Shown: positions 20,715 through 30,514, counted from the first letter of the stretch. The stretch: DNA of 64,000 bases from Chionoecetes opilio (GCA_016584305.1 JACEEZ010020254.1:28689-92688), one strand, 5' to 3'. Numbers and translations: made by a program. Notes: generated by a model not told the origin, from the letters alone.

Positions 20715-20993
20715 TCAGCTTTTAGGCACACGCTGCCACCTGTTGTCCCACCGCCGCACTAGAAGTCGCAGTCGACGGAACAGGAATGCAGCATGCGGGC
20801 TGCTTCGGCCACTCGACGATGGATTTACAGTTGCTCCTTGGTGGGACTTGAACTCGGGACCTTGTGCTCACCTCCCAGTCTCTTGTCGACCACGTCAAAG
20901 ATGGCCGAAAGAGTTGTGTCCCCGGCAGGATTCGAACTCGGGACATCGAGCTCACCACTCCAAGACGCTAACCACTCGGCCACCGCCTCCCCA
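20715..20993 (-). mobile_element. tRNA-derived SINE, family B, copy 2 (dimeric head)
   Basis: The minus strand begins GGGGAGGCGGTGGCCGAGTG. The A box TGGCCGAGTGG (20972-20982) and B box AGTTCGAATCC (20928-20938) have the spacing and extra arm of a Leu/Ser-type tRNA. About 70 bp on, a second tRNA-like 3' half (GGTCCCGAGTTCAAGTCCCA) follows. The body ends CAACAGGTGGCAGCGTG. The 18125-18410 copy is the same family in the other orientation. Confidence 0.85.
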
Positions 20994-22237
20994 AAGTATC
21001 AAAAAGTATCTCCCTTCTGATGGAGATACATTGTTATCAATAGAAATAGCAACCCTAAGATTTAGTGATGAAAATGACATAAATATAAATTTTAACAGGT
21101 TTACGGAAAAAAAGTTTAATTGCCAAAAAAGCACCATAGTCACTTTGGTCGACGAAACTTTATTTTCCGGAATAGTTTTGATGCGTTTTGAATAAATCTG
21201 CTAACCGTTTCTGTCGGAAATCTTAGTTTTTGTTCGGTAATACCGATAATAACGTATTTGGGGGATCGGGGCGGAGCGTACCTCCACCCGCTGTGGACCC
21301 ACGCCGCGTGCTGTTCCACCTCGCCGTAAGACCAGGTTTTTTTTTCATCATAATTTTTTACTGTAACCACTAGTTATTTAACAACTTTAACCTAACTTAA
21401 TCTAGCCTGCCAGCGGTTGGCATGTAGTTAAAATATATTTATAAATTAATACTTCATGAAGAGTGATTTCAGACGGAAAACCAATACACCAGTGTCTTGT
21501 ATATGCAGAAGCCACCTCATATAACACATTGGTGTCCGCAGTGAGTAGGTATTTTTTTCTGGAATAATACTAAATAATCGCCATGTGAAAATCTGACCGC
21601 GCAGTCCTCGTCCATTTTTGCAAAATTATCAATACTACGGTATTATGAAACGGTGAAAAGTTTGCGGGGCGGGTCGGGAGGGGCGGGGCGGGCACCCCCC
21701 ACACCTGTAAACAAACGTTGATCTCCGACAAAAACGAGTGCCAGATTGGTAAATATGCAGTTTCAACCCTATTGACCGTTATTGAGATTGGTAAATATGC
21801 AGTTTCTCCCTATTGGCCAATACTTTACTAACCTATTGTAAATGGGGGGGGGCTGAGCTGGAGCCCAGACCCCCCTGCTAGATAACTAACCTAACCCGGG
21901 CATTGATTACGTAACTTAACCTCACGCACCTGTGTGTTATTGCGGCGTGTGTCCCTTCAGTCAGGCAGAAATCACGTAGTGTTTCAGGAAGGCGGCCCAG
22001 AACCCGGGCCTTCATGCCATCCCGATGATCCCGTCAGGCGTCAGCTGTATTGGTCTTGGTCTGAGGTGGCTTGAATATAAAAACAAAATATATATTACTT
22101 AAAAACAAGAAATAAGTATGAAATACATCCGTTTACCGCTTATAGATGCGGTAAAGATTCGTTTTACCAATCCTGCCATATTTCGTTACTACCTTATTAG
22201 TGAGGACTATAGTCATTTATGCTTCAGTATGAGGAGG
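20994..22237. other. Intergenic with dispersed repeats
   Basis: 21478-21575 is the inverted partner of 12866-12962. 21655-21765 (GCGGGGCGG ... GTAAACAAACGTTGATCTCC) resembles 16812-16905. 21737-21925 (GGTAAATATGCAGTTTC ... GATTACGTAACTTAACCT) is one copy of a family also seen near 41150 and 55540-55920. No gene is recognised. Confidence 0.6.
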
Positions 22238-22245
22238 GATGGGAG

Positions 22246-22890
22246 CCGTGGCGTGGCTACTACGTGGTACGTGCCCCTCCATGAGAATCCCGTGCCCCCC
22301 CATGTGTCCCCCACTGGCCATGGCTGCCGTACGTAGTGTGTATAATGCTCTAATACCCACCACTGATCTGATCTTATATAGAGTATGCCCTTATGGCCAG
22401 TGGCGTTTCCAGGGTGTGGCGGGCAGGTCACGTGTCCCGGGCGCCACATGAAGGCGGCGCCAAAGTTTCCTCGAAAAAAAATTGATTACCAAATATAGTT
22501 GAAATGATGGCTTCAAAATGCTCCTAAAATTGATCATATTTTGAAAATTTGTTAATCAAAAGAAAAGGGGGCTTCAAATCAAATTAATTACCTGCATATA
22601 TTTCGTAATATGGCTACAAAATGCTGCTGGAATTGCTCATGTTCCGAACATTTTCTGCATGGGAGCCCCCAGCTGCAGAGTGTCCCCCCCACCACCACCA
22701 GGGGCGCAATGCTAGTGCTTGCCCTAGGGCCCTAGGCGCTATTTTCCCTGGATACGCCCCTGCTTATGGCTAATACCTTTCTATGTGACATCATAATGGC
22801 CCCTGAGCTCTGCTTCCCTAGTGCCTCCCCCATACACAGCTGTGCCCCGCTAGGTGCCCCCCCATTCATAGATACCTAGCTACGCCACTG
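22246..22890. mobile_element. hAT-type MITE (outer), carrying a nested MITE
   Basis: The ends CCGTGGCGTGGC and GCTACGCCACTG are inverted. The flanks GATGGGAG (22238-22245) and GATGTGAG (22891-22898) form an 8-bp duplication with one mismatch. Eight-base duplications and CAGTGGCG-like tips fit the hAT superfamily. Without the insert it is about 270 bp and non-coding. Confidence 0.75.
22398..22762. mobile_element. hAT-type MITE (inner), perfect 8-bp target duplication
   Basis: The left tip CAGTGGCGTTTCCAGGG and right tip CCCTGGATACGCCCCTG are inverted repeats. CTTATGGC occurs exactly on both sides (22390-22397 and 22763-22770). The 365-bp body is non-coding. It sits inside the outer MITE, so it arrived later. 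Confidence 0.9.
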
Positions 22891-22920
22891 GATGTGAGAG
22901 ATGATGTGAGAAGAGGGAAT

Positions 22921-22961
22921 TATATGAGAGAGAGCGAGAGAGCGAGAGCGAGAGAGACAGA
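22921..22961. repeat. GA-rich microsatellite
   Basis: ATGAGAGAGAGCGAGAGAGC and similar GA/GC units run for about 40 bp. Confidence 0.85.
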
Positions 22962-23334
22962 GGTTTCCGTGGTATGTGTACGCGGAGGTTTGAGCCAAGA
23001 TCTATAGACTTTTAAATAGTAGTCTATTAATCTTGGTTTGAGCGGTGTCTGTCCTGGCTTCCTTCCCTCGCCGCACCACCCCTGCAGCTGGTGTATAGTG
23101 GTAGTGGTGGTGCAGGCCAGCTGGCGTGTGTCGTGAGGCCCGCCAGGAGAGGCCACACCAAGGATAATCATTTAGAGGCACACGAAGCACGCAACAAGAC
23201 TGAAAAACAAAAAGAAAAATACTTGTTATGAGAATTAGACATGAAATGAGTCCACCCGCGTTAACCAGTGTGGTAAAGTGCCTGAGCGGGAGACCTTGTA
23301 ACCCCCCACACCATTCTTCACAGCAGGTGAAGGC
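22962..23334. other. Spacer, nothing recognised
   Basis: There is no coding frame. ATAGACTTTTAAATAGTAGTCTAT near 23001-23024 is a short palindrome. Confidence 0.4.
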
Positions 23335-23510
23335 GAGAGGGTACTCTGTAGTGTAGTGTTTAGCACGCTTGGTTCACAACCGAGAAGTCCCGGGTTCGAT
23401 CCCAGGGCGAAGCGGAGAAAGAGGGGCGGTTTTCTTAAAACCCGGGCCCTTGTCCACCCAGCAGTGAATGGTGTTATGAGGTACTATAAATACATGGTAT
23501 GATTGAGCAT
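23335..23510 (+). mobile_element. tRNA-derived SINE, family C, copy 1
   Basis: The head TCTGTAGTGTAGTGTTTAGC leads to anticodon arm CTTGG-TTCACAA-CCGAG (a Val-CAC-like loop) and B box GGTTCGATCC (23393-23402). The body TTGTCCACCCAGCAGTGAAT is shared with the copy at 54276-54480. It lies just upstream of the Gmr1-like element. Confidence 0.85.
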
Positions 23511-23748
23511 AGGTAGTTAATATTCACTGGTTAGTGGTTCGAGTATCGTGGAAGATCGACAATCGAGCCAATATGAACCGTCTTCCGGCTGCCTGGATGA
23601 AGGGCAGGCAGTCAGTGCTGTGGTGTGATATCGGGAGGAAGTGGTAGCCTGTGTGAAATTAGTGTTAAGTATTCGCCTCTCTACATTATTCCTGTTGTAT
23701 CGTGAGTGTACGTTAGGTAGAGTTTATGGGCACAGAGCCAAGAGTTGA

Positions 23749-23970
23749 TGTTACTCGTATGGCTGGGTTGATGACGGTAGTGTTATGTTGTGTATTGCTT
23801 TGCTTGTTTCCACTGATTTAAGTTTTCACTGTAAATATATGCACTAAATTACCTTCATTTTACATTAACCCTTTTTGTTCATTACTGATTGACTGGGACT
23901 TCAAGTGAGCTGCGTTATTTAGTTTTTCTTTATGTTACGGCGAGTAAAGAACCAAGGCCAGGTCGTAACA
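23749..23970 (+). repeat. Possible 5' LTR of the Gmr1-like element
   Basis: The stretch begins TGTTAC and ends GTAACA, a 6-bp inverted pair as LTRs have. It sits immediately before a primer-site-like sequence. No second copy exists to confirm it, so the left end is a guess. Confidence 0.4.
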
Positions 23971-23974
23971 TAAA

Positions 23975-23995
23975 TTGGGAGCCTGTCCGATCGGT
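23975..23995 (+). promoter_or_regulatory. Possible primer-binding site
   Basis: TTGGGAGCCTGTCCGATC, a few bases after the putative LTR end, resembles the tRNA-Pro-type primer sites of retroelements. The match is by eye only. Confidence 0.4.
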
Positions 23996-24131
23996 GTTTA
24001 GTGATTGAACTGGGTTGATAAGTGATTATGTTCTTTTTGAAGAGTGTTTATGCAAGGTAACTTCAAGTTAGGAATTTTAGTATTACTTATTGTGTTTGCT
24101 ATAATGGAAATATTTTCTTTTAAGTAAATTT

Positions 24132-24944
24132 GTGGAAGAGCCATCAATAGAGTTTCTGAAAAACTGTAAGATCAACATAAATGAATGGAGTAACTTAGCA
24201 AAAGAGTATGGGATACCTTATCAATCCACGATGAGTAAAGCACAGTTACAGAGTGTTGTAATTAAAGGATTAGTGGGGGCTTCAGTGCTTCCATCAGCCG
24301 CTCTTAAACTTTGTGATTATGATATCTCTGACTTCATAATTGTAAAGAAATTAGAGATGGAAGAAGCAGAGAAGAATAGGGAGCATGAGCTCAGAAAGTT
24401 GCAGCTAGAACATGATCTAATGATGTCAAGAATCTCGCAGAACCATAATTTAGATAAGTGTACAAAGTTTGATGTTACTAAGCAATCCAGGCTTATTCCT
24501 GTTTTTGATCCAGATAATTTTTTCATTAAGTTTGAAAAAGTTGCCGATGTTTTATAATGGACTAAACAGTACTGGACAGTGTTGGTACAGTCAGTCCTCA
24601 CTGGTAAAGCACGGTCAGCTTACATCTCGCTTGACCATATCAAATGCAGTGATTATGAAGTAGTCAAACAGAGTATTCTTGACAGCTACGATCTTGTTCC
24701 TGAAGCATATAGGCAAAGATTTCGAACACTGAGGAAGGATTGGAATCTGTCGTATGTAGAATTTGCTTATGAAAAAGAAAGATTGTTTCATAGGTGGCTC
24801 AATGCAACAAAAATTACATCCTTTGAGGACCTTAAGCAGCTTTTTCTGCTAGAGGAGCTTAAGAGCTCTGTGTCCCACGATGTTAAGCTGTATTTAGAAG
24901 AGAAGGAGGCGAATATTATCACACAGGCTGCCACACACGGATAA
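24132..24944 (+). pseudogene. Gmr1-like gag (capsid), one in-frame stop
   Basis: Gag builds the particle that carries element RNA. One frame runs 24132-24944 with a single stop at 24555. The N-terminal half is charged and coiled-coil-like (KKLEMEEAEKNREHELRKLQ). The second half has the capsid region related to SCAN: SVLTGKARSAYISLDHIKCS, then EAYRQRFRTLRKDWNLSYVE and FAYEKERLFHRWLNA. The frame starts with GTG. An ATG at 24104 is out of frame, so the true start is unsure. The nucleocapsid knuckle is in another frame downstream. Confidence 0.8.
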
Positions 24945-25159
24945 TTATGCACTGACTCATAGAATATATAATTCCAGGGCACAGGGTTCTGGTGGACCAG
25001 GTCGTTGGAATGTACAAGGCTCCCGCACGCAGGGTGGTAAGCCAAGTGGTGTATTCAGAAAGGTGGATGACTCCCAGAGTATTGAACAATATTAAAGTGG
25101 CCCTAAAATAGTAGGAGTGAAGTTTGACAAAGCTTATGACTAAGGTAAGTGTTTTGGTT

Positions 25160-25290
25160 TCAGCAGTTATTTAACATGTTATTATTGTAAGACTCGTGGC
25201 CACATTGTTTCCCAGTGCCCTAAGTTAAAGGCGAAGCAGGATCAGCTTAAAGAGGAGAAACCTCCTGTAATAAACCTTGTGGTTTACATT
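25160..25290 (+). pseudogene. Nucleocapsid zinc knuckle of the Gmr1-like gag
   Basis: TCYYCKTRGHIVSQCPKLKA gives a CX2CX4HX4C knuckle (25177-25218), which binds element RNA. A different frame from the capsid indicates shifts between 24944 and 25170. Confidence 0.85.
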
Positions 25291-25394
25291 TGACCCTACC
25301 TTGGTTGATGACTTTAGTGAGAATTGTTTGCCGTCCGACTCGTTTAAGCCTTTCATATTCGAAGGTGTTGTGTCTGAGAGTGATACTAGTGCCA

Positions 25395-25560
25395 CTGAAT
25401 ATCCTGTTCAATTTTTTTGAGACACTGGAACATCCCAGAGTGATATTTTAAGGGATTCCGTTCCATTTATAGAAAATCACCTCACGGGTGAGTGTTTCTT
25501 CAGGGTTTCGGTGGCATGGTGACGTTACCATTGTGCAGACTGTATTTAAACACTGATTTA
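25395..25560 (+). pseudogene. Aspartic protease of the Gmr1-like element, broken
   Basis: A stop codon directly precedes DTGTSQSDILRDSVPFIEN (about 25419-25475). DTG-T/S is the protease active-site motif. The rest of the domain is not clear in one frame. Confidence 0.65.
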
Positions 25561-25648
25561 GTATCTCAGTATGTCACATTGGGTGTTAAAAATTCACTTC
25601 TGTGGAGTTTCATTCCTGTTAGGAAATGATTTAGCTGGGAATTAGATT

Positions 25649-26373
25649 GTGCCTCACCCCTTCGTTACTTCTGTACCTTCAGCCGAGAACAACACAGCAG
25701 AGTTAGATAGGAAATACCCCGGGTTGTTCCCTGCGTGTGCAGTCACACGTAGTATGAGTTCTGAAGCTGAAGTTCCCCATGCTAGAGAAGACCGCTTGTT
25801 TGATAGTGAGGATACGGAGGACTTAAGCCTCGCTAGTTTATATGACTTAAATGACGAATTTGAAGCTAAGTGTGCTAAAAGTGGAGATTCACTAGAACCT
25901 AATATCATGAGTAGTGTATCTGTGACTAGGGATATGTTGATCAAGGCTCAAAATGAAGATCCAGAACTACGTGAATTATTTAACAGAGCGGAAGACGACG
26001 ATGAAGTAAAGGAGAATAACTGTTTTTATGTAAAAGAGGGTGTTCTTATGAGGAAATTTTGCCCAGTCGATGTTCCTGCTGATGCCACATGGGTGGAGAC
26101 TCGTCAGATAGTCATTCCTGTTTGCTATAGAAGAGTGGTAATGAGTCTTGCTCATGACGGTATAGGAGGTCACTTGGGTGTTAATAAAACATATAATAAG
26201 GTCTTACATAGTTTCTTCTGGCCAAAAAAGAAAAAAAGACATAGCTCAGTTTTGCAAGACTTGTCACATTTGCCAATTAGCCGGTAAGCCTAGTAAAGTT
26301 ATTCCTCCTGCACCACTCTGTCCCATGCCAGTGACCCAAGAACCATTTATTAAGTTAATCATAGATTGGAGTG
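25649..26373 (+). pseudogene. Gmr1-like integrase, N-terminal part before the nested LINE
   Basis: The open frame 25649-26287 covers a linker (VTRDMLIKAQNEDPELRELF) and the zinc-binding start of integrase: RRVVMSLAHDGIGGHLGVNK (the HH pair), then LHSFFWPK. After a one-base shift near 26228 come FCKTCHICQLAGKP (the CC pair) and KLIIDW, where the first catalytic Asp lies. The LINE insertion cuts the core immediately after this. Confidence 0.85.
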
Positions 26374-27028
26374 AGGGTGAGCCCAGACCTCCGACCTAGG
26401 AAACAATGTATTGAGGCCAGAAATAGAGCTAATAGAGTATTAGGATTCATTACCAGAAGTGTTAAAAGTAGAAGTGCGGAAGTTATTCTAAAGCTTTATC
26501 TGGCTCTAGTCAGGCCTCACCTAGACTATGCAGTTCAGTTTTGGTCTCCATATTACAGGATGGATATAGTGTTGTTAGAAAAAGTGTCAAAATGTTACAA
26601 GGGATGCGTAACTTTAGTTATGAGAGGAGATTGAAGTTATTAAAATTACACTCACTCGAGAGACGCTGAGTAAGGGGCGATCTGATAGAAGTTTTTAAGT
26701 GGATAAAGGGATTTAATAAAGGAGAGGTAGGAAAAGTTCTTACGGCTTTTAACCAGGGTAGAACAAGAAGTAACGGATTCAAGCTGGAAAAGCGTAGATT
26801 TAGAAAGGAAATAGAGAAAAACTGGTTCACAAATAGGGTGGTGAGTGAATGGAACGGTCTTAGTAGACAGGTAGTTAGTGCTGAGACATTGGGGAGCTTT
26901 AAAGGGGAGCTGGATAGGTTCATGGATGGGGATGAAAGGTGGATGTAGGTAGTGTTAGGTGACAGGAACTATCACGTGTAGGCCTCGCGGCCTCTTGTAG
27001 CTTCCTTATTTTCTTATGTTCTTATGTG
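26374..27028 (+). mobile_element. CR1-like LINE 3' end, 5'-truncated, nested in integrase
   Basis: The translation begins VSPDLRPRKQCIEARNRANR, then LYLALVRPHLDYAVQFWSPY, the conserved end of a CR1/Jockey-group RT. It continues in other frames (LIEVFKWIKGFNKGEVGKVL; GRTRSNGFKLEKRRFRKEIE) to the UTR and ends TTCTTATGTTCTTATGT. Integrase coding resumes at VGPLPK on the right. GTG at both edges may be part of a short target duplication. It is the uninterrupted counterpart of the 11660-12712 copy. Confidence 0.9.
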
Positions 27029-27840
27029 TTGGGCCTCTCCCAAAGACTTGCAGTGGTAACCAGTATTTACTAACCCTAATGTGCAGCCACCAGATACCCT
27101 TAAGCAATTCCTTTACGAAAGATTTCCTCACAAGCAATTATCCAAGCAAAACCAAGTTTTTTACCCAGTATGGCATTCCAAAGGAAACAGTCAGATCAAG
27201 GGTCAAACTTTATCTCAGGTTTATTCCAGCAGGCTATGCAATACCTGGGAGTCCGACAGTACCTCACCACTGCTTACCATCCTGAGTCGCAGGGAGCCTT
27301 AGGTAGGTTTCACCAGACCCTCAAATATATGTTACGCAAGTATGCCTTACAACAGTAGAAAGACTGGGATGAAGGAGTACATTTATAGATATTTGCAATA
27401 AGGGAAAGTAGGCAAGAATTTTTTGGGTTTAGTCCATTTCAACTTGTGTTTGGGTACGAGGTCAGAGGACCTCTTAAGGTATTGAAAGAGACTTGGTTAA
27501 ATGTTGACTCTCCTGTGCCCTTGTTAACTCATGTTAAAAGGTTTAGTGATAAGTTGAAATTTGCTAGTGAAATGGCACGTGACAATCTGACAGTAGCACA
27601 AACAAAAATGAAGTAAGATATGATGAAAAAGTAGTGCTTAGAAAGTTTCGAGCCTAGTGATTTAGTTTTAACTTTCTTACCCATACATAAAAGTCCCTTA
27701 CAAGCTAAATTCTTTGGAATTTTTGAAGTAAAAGAAAAAATTGGTGACGTTAATTATATAATTAAAACAACAGGTAGAAGTAAGTCGGAAAGAAAAGTCC
27801 ATGTTAAAACAGTATCATCTAAGAGAGCCTGACAAAGTAC
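27029..27840 (+). pseudogene. Gmr1-like integrase, C-terminal part after the nested LINE
   Basis: It resumes VGPLPKTCSGNQYLLTLMC. The second-Asp box is QSDQGSNFISGLFQQAMQYL, and the following YHPESQGALGRFHQTLKYML shows Gly (GGT) where the catalytic Glu normally stands (about 27300-27306). A stop follows at 27356, then SPFQLVFGYEVRGPLKVLKE and HVKRFSDKLKFASEMARDNL, the usual integrase C-terminal region. At least two stops and several frame changes are present, so this enzyme is inactive. Confidence 0.88.
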
Positions 27841-27959
27841 CCCATTGTGTTCTGATGGCTATGATGCAAAATTATTTTATGCCGGATAAACAAGAAATTA
27901 ATGTAGATGTTGGTAAAGAAGTAAAACTGACCAATTCGATGACGTTTAGCTAACATCAA

Positions 27960-28800
27960 TGAAAAATTGCAGCATCTGTCATTGGAGCAGGCTGAGGATG
28001 TGCGACAGTTTCTCAACGAATACACTATACAACTGTTTTCTGATGTTCCTAGGCTGTGCACCCTGGTCCAACACGATGTACAGCTGATGGAAAATGCATC
28101 CCCCTGCAGGTAAGGACCCTACCGCATGAATCCAAGCAAGAAGGAAGTCATGAAGGCAGAAGTGGATTTCCTCCTGCAGCACGGTCTGGCTGAGCCGAGC
28201 GATATTGAGTGGGCGTCTTCTTGCCGGCTAGTACCCAAGGTTGGCGGTGGGTACCGTATGTGCACTGACTACCGCAAGTTTAACCAGCTTACCATACCGG
28301 ACTCCTTTCCGCTTCCCCGAGTCGACGACATAATTGATAATATAGGAAGTGCGAAATATGTCAGCAAGTTGGATCTTCTACGCGGCTACTACCAAATAGA
28401 ACTGACAGAGAGCCAAGAAGATCTCCGCCTTCATCACACCCGAGGGGTTATACGCATACAGAGTCATGCCGTTTGGTATGCGGAATGCTCCTGCTACTTT
28501 TCAAAGACTTATGAATATGGTGATAAGAGGACTGGAAGGCGTGCAAGTTTACTTGGACGACTTGGTAATCTACAGCGAGTCGTGGGAGGAGCATATGCAC
28601 CGATTAAGAAGACTATTTACTGCTTTGGCTGACGCAGGGCTCACTGTCAACCTGCACAAGAGTGAGTGGGGGAAAGCCAAAATAACCTTCCTAGGCCATG
28701 TAGTGGGTGGCGGGCAAGTGTCCACCGTTGCATCAAAGATTGAAGCCATCCACAACTTCCCCCTACCCGACAACCGCAAAGCTGTAGTGAGGTTTTTGGT
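27960..28800 (+). pseudogene. Gmr1-like reverse transcriptase, frameshifted
   Basis: The lead-in LSLEQAEDVRQFLNEYTIQL is followed by MNPSKKEVMKAEVDFLLQHG, ASSCRLVPKVGGGYRMCTDY, IPDSFPLPRVDDIIDNIG and VSKLDLLRGYYQIELTE with the first catalytic Asp. A shift near 28425 moves to the frame with MPFGMRNAPATFQRLMNMVI and the catalytic box VYLDDLVIYSE (about 28547), then KITFLGHVVGGGQVS. A further shift occurs near 28790. The motifs are well kept, so the decay is recent or partly sequencing error. Confidence 0.93.
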
Positions 28801-29010
28801 ATGGTTGGCTACTACATAAAGTTTGGCAAGAACTTCTCTACAATTGCTTCACCCCTCACCAGCTTGATCAGACCGAAATTAAAGTTCCGTTGGACTCCAG
28901 AGTTTCAAGCTGCCTTTGACAATATTCGTGGTCTCCTCTCCAGTGCATCTGTTTTACGTGCTCCAAGCTTCAATAAACAGTTCATCCTTCAAGTGCACGC
29001 TAATTGCTAA
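28801..29010 (+). pseudogene. RT end and RNase H start of the Gmr1-like element, truncated
   Basis: GYYIKFGKNFSTIASPLTSL, then FRWTPEFQAAFDNIRGLLSS and FILQVHANC, which stops where the first RNase H Asp box should be. His is seen in place of the expected acidic residue. Beyond 29010 is AATACAACTAGGTAAAC and a GCAC microsatellite, so the remainder of the element is gone. Confidence 0.8.
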
Positions 29011-29047
29011 TGGCCTGTAAAATAAACACAAGTGAATACAACTAGGT

Positions 29048-29050
29048 AAA

Positions 29051-29137
<87 letters not shown>

Positions 29138-29344
29138 GCACCGCACCACGCACGCACGCACCACGCACGCACGACGCACCACGCACACACGCACCACCCC
29201 ACCACCACCACACACCACCACCACCACCACCACCACCAACCACCACACACCACACACACCACACACACCACACACACCACACCACACCACACACACACAC
29301 ACACCACACACTACACACACACTACACACACACACACACTTACA

Positions 29345-29423
<79 letters not shown>

Positions 29424-29590
29424 CACACACACACACACACACTTACACACACACACACTTACACACACACACACACACCACACACACTTACACACACACA
29501 CACACACCACACACACACACACACACACTTACACACACACACACACTTACACACACACACACAACCTTACACACACACTTACACACACTT

Positions 29591-29623
<33 letters not shown>

Positions 29624-29726
29624 CACACACTTACACACACACACACACACACACAGAACTTACACACACACTTACACACACACTTACACACACACTTACA
29701 CACACACTTACACACACACTTACTTA
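29048..29726. repeat. Compound microsatellite: (ACGC)n, (CCA)n, (CA)n, (ACACACACTT)n
   Basis: About 90 bp of ACGC is followed by CCA-rich DNA to about 29250, then CA repeats with regularly spaced ACTTAC to 29726. Cys/Val- and Arg/Ala-rich frames here are artefacts. Confidence 0.97.
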
Positions 29727-29959
29727 ACACTAGTTAGACATCATCTGGCAGAGCACATCTAAAAACAGCTATTAGATCTGCTGGAGTCAGTCACAAACCT
29801 AAAATCACACTCTGTAACATTGGAGCAGAGAGGACAAATTAACCGCGCGTAGTCTCGAGACAGCTTTGAACCCGCTAAGTTGAACCGCGGACAAGATCGC
29901 CAGAGATAGTGAGGCTGCGAGAGAGAGACGAGCAGTGACGCTGAGCGGCGTGCGTCGAG

Positions 29960-30046
29960 CAACTCGACTCAGTGTTTGCCTGTGCGTGTCGGTGGAAGGA
30001 TGTATGTGTTTTTACCTCCGCTGTGCCCCGCGGAGGATCTATATAG
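29960..30046 (+). promoter_or_regulatory. Candidate core promoter (Inr + DPE, plus a TATA)
   Basis: TCAGT at 29969-29973 fits the arthropod initiator. With its A (29971) as +1, positions +28 to +32 (29998-30002) read GGATG, an exact RGWYV downstream element at the exact spacing. A separate TATATAG lies at 30040-30046, after a CCTCCGC/GCGGAGG hairpin (30015-30036), and could drive a second start near 30070. The surrounding sequence is non-repetitive and GC-rich, unlike its neighbours. Confidence 0.45.
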
Positions 30047-30326
30047 ACAGCGGCGGGCGGGGCAGGGCAAGGCAGAGACAACGGGCAGGAATACAAAGGA
30101 ATAACCGACAGCAACAGCTCTACTGGGCCAAACGAGGCTACCTATGTGACTACTTTCTATTACTATAGTTTCTAAGTGTTAAAGGAAAAGAATAGCAAAG
30201 TTTAAGTGCAAAAGTGAAGTGAAGGAAGAGGAGGAGGTGATGCCCGAGTGAGGGTCAAGCTGGTGTGTTGTGTGTTGTTGTGGATCGTGTTCCTCGTCCT
30301 GCTGATTACTGCGTCCTGCCCTATAG
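30047..30326 (+). other. Candidate first exon of a host gene (signal-peptide-like frame, splice donor)
   Basis: After an A-rich leader, one frame from 30248 reads VRVKLVCCVLLWIVFLVLLI then TASCPIG, which has the basic start, hydrophobic core and small-residue end of a secretion signal. It ends exactly at CTATAG|GTGAGT, a consensus 5' splice site (donor 30327). The nearest ATG (30240-30242) is in a different frame and stops after three codons. No in-frame ATG lies below the upstream stop. So either a one-base error is present, or translation starts elsewhere, or the exon is non-coding. Later exons are not visible in the window. I do not recognise a gene family. Confidence 0.35.
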
Positions 30327-30514
30327 GTGAGTACTGACTCAGCCTGGTGTGTTGTGCCCTGGTGCACCCCCCACCCCCTCACACACACTGAACAACATTA
30401 AAATGATTAAAACTTCAATGTTTTCTTTTAATCACATGCGTATCATCCTCACATCAATCTCAGATAAAGAGAAGGAAGGAGACAAAACTAAAGTCTTGCT
30501 TGCTTGCTTGCTTT

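Larger units (their letters stand above)
23749..29010 (+). mobile_element. Gmr1-like Ty3/gypsy element (gag-PR-IN-RT), truncated in RNase H
   Basis: The order is gag (24132-24944), zinc knuckle (25177), protease (25410), integrase (about 26130-27640), RT (28126-28800) and the beginning of RNase H (to 29007). Integrase before RT is the reverse of normal Ty3/gypsy order and is the defining feature of Gmr1-type elements, whose gag is related to the vertebrate SCAN domain. The run from integrase to RT is continuous, with no foreign DNA between them. A CR1-like LINE is inserted in the integrase. Stops and frameshifts are frequent. The 3' end and 3' LTR are missing, replaced by microsatellite. Confidence 0.88.

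Noticed and set aside
20374..21195. 273-codon plus-strand frame
   Set aside because: It spans two SINEs in antisense and the spacer between them.
23347..23402. Functional tRNA gene
   Set aside because: No acceptor stem pairing; the sequence is the head of a SINE seen again at 54276.
28954..29730. Cys/Val- and Arg/Ala-rich minus-strand frames
   Set aside because: Translations of CA and ACGC microsatellite.
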